Source: Chromatiaceae bacterium
Lineage (GTDB): Bacteria; Pseudomonadota; Gammaproteobacteria; Chromatiales; Chromatiaceae
Direction: 5' to 3'
NCBI GenBank assembly: GCA_013426805.1
Contig: JACDZG010000006.1
Coordinates: 47,091 to 111,090 of the forward strand
Length of the DNA stretch: 64,000 nucleotides
The notes beneath the pieces are model-generated. The model did no database searches and had not been told where the DNA came from. It saw only the letters and a program-made list of their open reading frames with translations. This document shows positions 58,924 to 64,000 of this stretch, piece by piece. The position numbers and the translations under genes were made by a program. Positions within the stretch are counted from its first letter, which is position 1, and each line of letters starts with the position of its first letter.

Positions 58924-61566
58924 ATGTATCGAGACGCCCCCCATCCGACCCGCCTGGAAGACTACCGCCCGCCGGAGTTTCTGATCGACCAGGTGGACCT
59001 GCACTTCGACCTGGACCTGGATCTCACGCGGGTCGCTGCTGAGCTGGCGATCCGCCGCAACCCGGCGGCGACCCGCGGTGACGGCAGCCTGACCCTGCAG
59101 GGTGAGCAGTTGGCGCTGGATCACGTGGCCATCGACGGGCATCGCCTGACCCCGGCGGAATATCGGGTGGACGCCGAGTCCCTGACCCTGCTGCGGGTGC
59201 CGGATCGCTTCCGCCTGCAGACCCGGGTGCATATCCATCCAGCCCGGAATACCGCGCTGGAGGGACTGTACCAGTCCGATGAGATGTTGTGCACCCAGTG
59301 CGAGGCGGAGGGCTTCCGGCGCATCACCTATTTTCTCGATCGGCCGGACGTGATGGCGCGGTATACCGTGACGCTTGAGGCGGATCGTGCGCGTTTTCCG
59401 GTGCTCCTGTCGAACGGAAATCCGCTCGCAGCGCGTACGCTCGAGGGCGGACGGCATCAGGTCCGGTGGGAGGACCCGTTTCCGAAACCGAGTTATCTGT
59501 TCGCGCTCATCGCCGGGGAACTGGGCATGGTCGCGGACACCTTCACCACCGTGTCCGGCCGACCGGTCGGTCTGCGCATCTACGTCGAGCCCCAGAATCT
59601 GGATAAGTGCGATCACGCCATGCGTTCACTCAAGAAGGCCATGCGCTGGGACGAGGAGCGCTATGGCCGTGAGTATGACCTGGATCTGTTCATGATCGTG
59701 GCGGTCAGTCATTTCAATATGGGAGCCATGGAGAATAAGGGACTCAACGTCTTCAACGACAAGTTTGTGCTGGCCCGACCGGAGACCGCGACCGACCAGG
59801 ACTTCCTGGGGGTGGAGGGCGTCATCGCCCACGAGTATTTCCACAACTGGACGGGTAATCGGATCACTTGCCGCGATTGGTTTCAGTTGAGTCTCAAAGA
59901 GGGTTTCACGGTCTTCCGCGATCAGGAGTTCTCGGCCGATATGGGCTCGCGGGGGGTCACGCGCATCAGTGACGTCCGCGCGTTGCGGGCGGCACAGTTT
60001 GCCGAGGACGGGGGGCCGATGGCCCATCCGGTGCGACCGACATCCTATATCGAGATCAATAATTTCTACACCTCGACGGTGTATGAGAAGGGCGCCGAGG
60101 TCGTGCGGATGCAAGCGAATCTGCTTGGTCCCGAGGGCTTTCGGCGGGCGACTGATCTTTACTTCAAACGGCATGACGGTCAGGCGGTGACCACGGATGA
60201 TTTCGTGACCTGCATGGAAGACGCGAGCGGTCGCGATCTCACGCAATTCCGTCGGTGGTACGCGCAGGCGGGGACGCCTGAACTGCGGGTGAAAGGCGAG
60301 TATGGCGCGGCGGACGGCAGCTATACGCTGACCGTGCGTCAACATACCCCGGCAACACCGGGTCAACCTCAGAAAGGGCCGTTGCACCTGCCGTTCGCGG
60401 TCGGGCTGCTGGGTCGCGACGGCGAGGCTGTGCCGCTGCGTCTCGATGGCGAGGACGAAGCCGCCGCCACGCGCGGGACCCGGATGCTGGAGGTCCGCGC
60501 CGCACTGGAGCGGTTCCGTTTCGTTGGACTCAAAGAGCGGCCGGTCCCCTCCTTGTTGCGTGGTTTCTCCGCCCCGGTCAAGCTGCGGTGTGACTTCAGT
60601 GACGACGACTTGCAGTTCCTCATGGCGCATGACACCGACGGTTTCGCCCGTTGGGATGCCGCCCAGACGCTGATGCAGCGCATTCTGCTCGGCCTGGTCG
60701 CAAACCCACGCCAATCGGTGCCGACGGCCTTCTTTGCGGCATTTCGCCACACCTTGCTGAACGCTCGGGGCGAGCCGGCCCTGCGCGCCGAAGTGTTGAC
60801 CCTGCCTGGCGAGTCTTATCTGGCGGATCAGATGGCGGTCGTGGACGTCGACGGTATCCACCGCGCCGGCGAGTTGCTGCGTCGTCGCATCGGCGAAGAA
60901 CTCACTGCGGACCTCCTATCTGTTTACACCACCCAGGCGGAGTCCGGACCCTATGCCTTCACTCCGGAGGCCATCGGTCGGCGCGCGCTGAAAAATCTTA
61001 CACTGTCTTATCTGATGGCAGCCGACGCGCCGGAAGCGGTGATCCTGTGCCGTGACCAATTCGCCGCCGCCCACAACATGACCGATGTGATGGCCGCGCT
61101 GCGGTTGCTGGTCGACCACGGTGGTTCCGCGGGTGAGGAGGCCTTGGCCGTTTTCTATGATCGCTGGTCCGCGCAGCCACTGGTTATCGACAAGTGGTTC
61201 AGTATCCAGGCGACGAGCAGCCGCGCGGATGTTCTGGAGCGCGTGGTGGGGCTGATGACCCACGCTGATTTCTCGATGCGTAACCCCAATCGGGTGCGCA
61301 GTCTCATCGGCGCCTTCTGTACCGCCAACCCGGTGCGCTTCCACGCCGCTGATGGGGCAGGCTACCGTTTTCTCGCAGACCGTATCCTCGAATTGGATCC
61401 GCTGAACCCGCAAATCGCTTCGCGACTGCTCAAATCGATGAGTCGTTGGCGGCGCTATGATCCCGCCCGTCAGGCTCTGATGCGCGCTGAGGTCGCGCGT
61501 ATCCTGGCGGTCGATGCGCTGTCGAAGGATGTCTATGAGGTGGCGGCAAAGACCTTGGAAGATTAG
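58924..61566 (+). CDS. pepN: Aminopeptidase N (M1 family)
   Basis: An 880-residue zinc aminopeptidase. The exopeptidase motif is MGAMENKGLNVFN, the zinc site is HEYFHNWTGNR with the distal Glu in LKEGFTVFRDQEFS; CQTEGFRRIT-like N-terminal substrate residues appear as CTQCEAEGFRRITYFLDRPD. Length equals the PepN family. The start MYRDAPHPTRLEDYRPP at 58924 matches the family; an upstream in-frame start would overlap the grxC promoter region. It is divergent from grxC. Confidence 0.96.
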   Translation: MYRDAPHPTRLEDYRPPEFLIDQVDLHFDLDLDLTRVAAELAIRRNPAATRGDGSLTLQGEQLALDHVAIDGHRLTPAEYRVDAESLTLLRVPDRFRLQTRVHIHPARNTALEGLYQSDEMLCTQCEAEGFRRITYFLDRPDVMARYTVTLEADRARFPVLLSNGNPLAARTLEGGRHQVRWEDPFPKPSYLFALIAGELGMVADTFTTVSGRPVGLRIYVEPQNLDKCDHAMRSLKKAMRWDEERYGREYDLDLFMIVAVSHFNMGAMENKGLNVFNDKFVLARPETATDQDFLGVEGVIAHEYFHNWTGNRITCRDWFQLSLKEGFTVFRDQEFSADMGSRGVTRISDVRALRAAQFAEDGGPMAHPVRPTSYIEINNFYTSTVYEKGAEVVRMQANLLGPEGFRRATDLYFKRHDGQAVTTDDFVTCMEDASGRDLTQFRRWYAQAGTPELRVKGEYGAADGSYTLTVRQHTPATPGQPQKGPLHLPFAVGLLGRDGEAVPLRLDGEDEAAATRGTRMLEVRAALERFRFVGLKERPVPSLLRGFSAPVKLRCDFSDDDLQFLMAHDTDGFARWDAAQTLMQRILLGLVANPRQSVPTAFFAAFRHTLLNARGEPALRAEVLTLPGESYLADQMAVVDVDGIHRAGELLRRRIGEELTADLLSVYTTQAESGPYAFTPEAIGRRALKNLTLSYLMAADAPEAVILCRDQFAAAHNMTDVMAALRLLVDHGGSAGEEALAVFYDRWSAQPLVIDKWFSIQATSSRADVLERVVGLMTHADFSMRNPNRVRSLIGAFCTANPVRFHAADGAGYRFLADRILELDPLNPQIASRLLKSMSRWRRYDPARQALMRAEVARILAVDALSKDVYEVAAKTLED

Positions 61567-62034
61567 CGAACGGGCGCGGATCGGTTCTTGGTAGCCGTTC
61601 CTTGGAGACAGTCATGACGCGTGTTCAGGAAGAAACGCCTCATCCAATATCTGTTCCTGCGCGGATGGGCAAGTTGACGGAAAGCAGTCGATGCGAATAC
61701 CAGTCTCTTTTGCTGCCAACCCGGCCGCGTCACGATAAGCTTCTTCGATCAGGCCTAGAGAGCCCTGGCTTGAACCCCGGAGATTTTTCAAGCATTACGA
61801 GCCGGTTTTCCAATTCGTTCCGCTCGCATCGCCCTATGTCTCTGAGCTCCTCGATTAAATGTGTAATGTCCAAATCGGCAAAACGCCCGACGCTCAGGTC
61901 CAGGTGACGCTTGGAACCGACGCGTTTCCGCCAGCCGACTGGCCGCGTAAACCACTGTTCCGAATGAGTCTCTGGCTTAACTGAGGACCATTCGAGCCTG
62001 GCCCCGATTGTTCTCCGACCCCTTCGCTCGTTGC
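61567..62034. other. Gap with no supported gene
   Basis: An open frame exists (61602-61907) but its translation has no recognisable motif and coding bias is poor; it may be a decayed remnant. GC is lower than in pepN. No repeat or RNA recognised. Confidence 0.3.
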
Positions 62035-63111
62035 CTATGTGCTTTTGAATTGCTTGAGGCGACGCATGGCGTTTAGGTCACGTTGCTTCATCAGATCGTC
62101 GCCAAGCTGTTTCACTCTCTCGAATTCTTCTTTTGCCAGCGGGTCGACCAGCGCGCCTTTGTCTTCCCAGTCGTTGCAGCGGATCAGGGACTCGAAAAGC
62201 CCCTGAGGCATCACAATCTTGCAATCAACCAGCATTCCTTCGGTGAGTTTCGTGGTCCAAGGAAAGTTGCTGATCGAACCATGCTTGACTTTCCAGAACA
62301 TCAGGGAGGGTACGTACTCGATTCCTTTGCGTTTCGGCGTCTCCTGCGGCTTCATCGCGGTCTCGCCCAGGCTATAGGGGTCTTTGTTTGCCAGCATGTC
62401 GGCATAGTTGCAGAATTGGGTGTAATCGAGCGTTGTGCCCGTGAAACGCTGCTCCAGGGCTTTACGATCACCCTTGGTCATCCTCTTGTCGCAGACCCGT
62501 AGCTGCGAATCACCGGCCCAGGCCGCATCGACCACGTCGAGCAGCCCGGCGACCTGGTAGCAGATCGTCACGAACTGGCTGCAGAACAGGCCCACGCCGT
62601 CGCCTTCTCCATCGGTAGGGTAGCAGAGAAAACCGGCGCGCCGGGCCGCGTACTTGATGGCGCGGTACTTCCCCATCTGATCGAAGCGTAGGCGTAACGC
62701 GGCCTGCAACTCCGCACCGTCTTTATAATGGTTCTCGAATGCGGTGGCCTGAGTGCGCCCAGGACTGCCGAACGGCAGCAAGAAATCGTTCCAGCATAAG
62801 GCGAGGGCGGCGGCATTCTGGGCCAAGCTCTGATTCGTGCAACGTAAGATCCGCAGCTGCTGCCCCGCGTAGTCATCGGTCGACGTAGCCGAAGGCTGCA
62901 GCACCGTCGTGAATGTACCCTTCTTGACGCTGCCATCGACTTCGTGGGTGATCAGGGCTGCAACGAACTGGCTCTCCTCCGTGCAGATTGCGACATGACC
63001 TGCGGGAGAGAGAAGGGTTGGCCAGTCCCCCTTCTTTCCAATGTAACTGAACACCAGGTCCCCAATCTTAACGTCATTCAGCTTGATCGTGTTCGTGCAC
63101 TTGGCAATCAT
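62035..63111 (-). CDS. Permuted NlpC/P60 (papain-like) hydrolase family protein
   Basis: A 358-residue soluble protein. The N-terminal part reads KLNDVKIGDLVFSYIG, then PAGHVAICTE (probable catalytic His). A second part has GLFCSQFVTICYQVAGLLD with the probable nucleophile Cys after the His, the order seen in circularly permuted papain-fold enzymes (YiiX/YebB-like). The C-terminal ~130 residues have no recognised domain. No signal peptide, so it is cytoplasmic or exported by another route. It stands alone on the minus strand with lower GC and repeats around it. Substrate unknown: amide, peptide or lipid bonds are all possible. Confidence 0.6.
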   Translation of the reverse strand: MIAKCTNTIKLNDVKIGDLVFSYIGKKGDWPTLLSPAGHVAICTEESQFVAALITHEVDGSVKKGTFTTVLQPSATSTDDYAGQQLRILRCTNQSLAQNAAALALCWNDFLLPFGSPGRTQATAFENHYKDGAELQAALRLRFDQMGKYRAIKYAARRAGFLCYPTDGEGDGVGLFCSQFVTICYQVAGLLDVVDAAWAGDSQLRVCDKRMTKGDRKALEQRFTGTTLDYTQFCNYADMLANKDPYSLGETAMKPQETPKRKGIEYVPSLMFWKVKHGSISNFPWTTKLTEGMLVDCKIVMPQGLFESLIRCNDWEDKGALVDPLAKEEFERVKQLGDDLMKQRDLNAMRRLKQFKST

Positions 63112-64000
63112 GATTGTGATCCGAATAGAGAGAAAACACCGGCGCGAATGGCACTGAACTTAAGCTGAGGTTTAGTGACGGTTCAAGAACAGGCTATACG
63201 CATCAATTAACGACATGCCATATAAAACAGCCGCTTGCGAAAAAATGCCTGTTCACCTTGTTATTGAACCGTTACTTATATAAATCCGTGCTTTACATCC
63301 AGGCTGGCCAACCGTCACTTGGGCCTTGATCATCGTTCCGGCCAGCCACGGACGGTCCGCACAGCGAACCCTACGGTAACACCATGACCTGTAGAGTCCG
63401 CTGTGCGGACCGACGACCGTGCCGATCGCACGGTGGCCGGGTTTATGACCAAGGCCGTTCCGGCCGTAGGGTGGACAAGCGATAGCACAGTCCACCGAAT
63501 ATCCCACGCCGCCGCTGGTGAACTACGCGATGCTTATCCACCCTGCGATGTCCCGTGGCTGGAACCCTGATCAAGGCCGTCACTTGACCCGATGCGGCAT
63601 TTTCCGCGGTATCTCCTTGTGCCGGCCTGGTCCGGAGCCGTTTTTCGCTGGCTTCTATACATCGCAACAACCAATCGATTCACGCTCGCCGTCGCTGACG
63701 GTTAATCGCTTGTGAGTCTAGACCATACCTGCCGTTTGCCAAGATAACCCAGCAACTTTTTTCAGCGCCTGACCTTCCGGGCGCAGAGCGCCCGACACAT
63801 GGACGACACCGCTGAAGCGGTGTCACCGGGAAAAAGGGGTAGATCCTGAGGTATCCTCACGAACCATCGGTGAAAAACAGAAGCGTAGCAGAAATTTTAC
63901 ACGTCGAATGATGTATGAATGGGGTTCGTGGTCTCTTGGCAAGCGACCAGCCCTTTAAAGTTGCCATTACGTGTCCGGTTCCACGCCCGCAAGCAATTTG
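63112..64000. other. Repeat-rich non-coding tail of the window
   Basis: No convincing gene. It holds several hairpin-forming pieces: a TGAACCGT/ACGGTTCA pair (63178-63185 and 63263-63272, imperfect), GGTCCGCACAGCG with CGCTGTGCGGACC (about 63354-63366 and 63399-63411), and GACACCGCTGAAGCGGTGTC at about 63805-63824. These look like REP-type or decayed mobile sequences. Confidence 0.45.

Overview
The window is a high-GC gammaproteobacterial chromosome segment, most like a purple sulfur bacterium of the Chromatiaceae. This is inferred from gene content: an Mla phospholipid transport operon beside murA and his genes, an EF-P modification set (epmB, efp, epmA), a FimX-like regulator, and a transketolase-gap-pgk-pyk-fba cluster with a Calvin-type class II aldolase. 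No rRNA, tRNA, CRISPR array or photosynthesis gene was seen, so the family assignment is a reasoned guess.

Layout. 1-1.4 kb: 3' end of a surface beta-helix/repeat protein. 1.4-5.5 kb: an accessory patch holding a truncated second copy of mlaF, two remnants of REP-associated tyrosine transposases, a UPF0175/DUF3368 toxin-antitoxin pair, an orphan polymorphic-toxin tail with a probable immunity gene, and a DUF4160/DUF2442 pair. 5.6-13.7 kb: mlaFEDCB, murA, hisG, hisD, hisC, with a MITE-like inverted repeat between hisG and hisD. 13.8-22.4 kb: DUF2934 protein, fimX-like gene, epmB, efp-epmA, polA. 22.6-28 kb: a secreted seven-repeat protein, then metF, ahcY and metK on the minus strand, with an S-adenosylhomocysteine riboswitch before ahcY. 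28.3-32.7 kb: a four-PAS hybrid histidine kinase overlapping a response regulator-diguanylate cyclase.

33.0-35.9 kb is the most interesting locus. A secreted NTF2-like protein is followed by a 97-residue precursor with a twin-arginine-type leader and a core of five Trp-Ile-Asn motifs separated by glycine runs. After it come a protein with a SPASM-like cysteine tail but no radical SAM cluster, and a full radical SAM/SPASM maturase. It looks like a ribosomally made, radical-SAM-crosslinked (cyclophane or triceptide-like) peptide system with a Tat-type leader.

36-44.3 kb: a thioredoxin-like protein, then the carbon metabolism cluster closed by two terminators. 44.3-57.6 kb: a second accessory region rich in decay. 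It holds a dgt gene with an in-frame amber codon, an Rpn nuclease gene split by a perfect palindrome, an alcohol dehydrogenase truncated against a VapBC pair, two paralogous TPR genes around another toxin-antitoxin pair, a truncated PIN gene, and an ATPase gene frameshifted at a 7-bp tandem repeat. 57.6-63.1 kb: a conserved unknown, hslR, grxC, pepN and a permuted NlpC/P60-like protein, ending in repeat-rich non-coding DNA.
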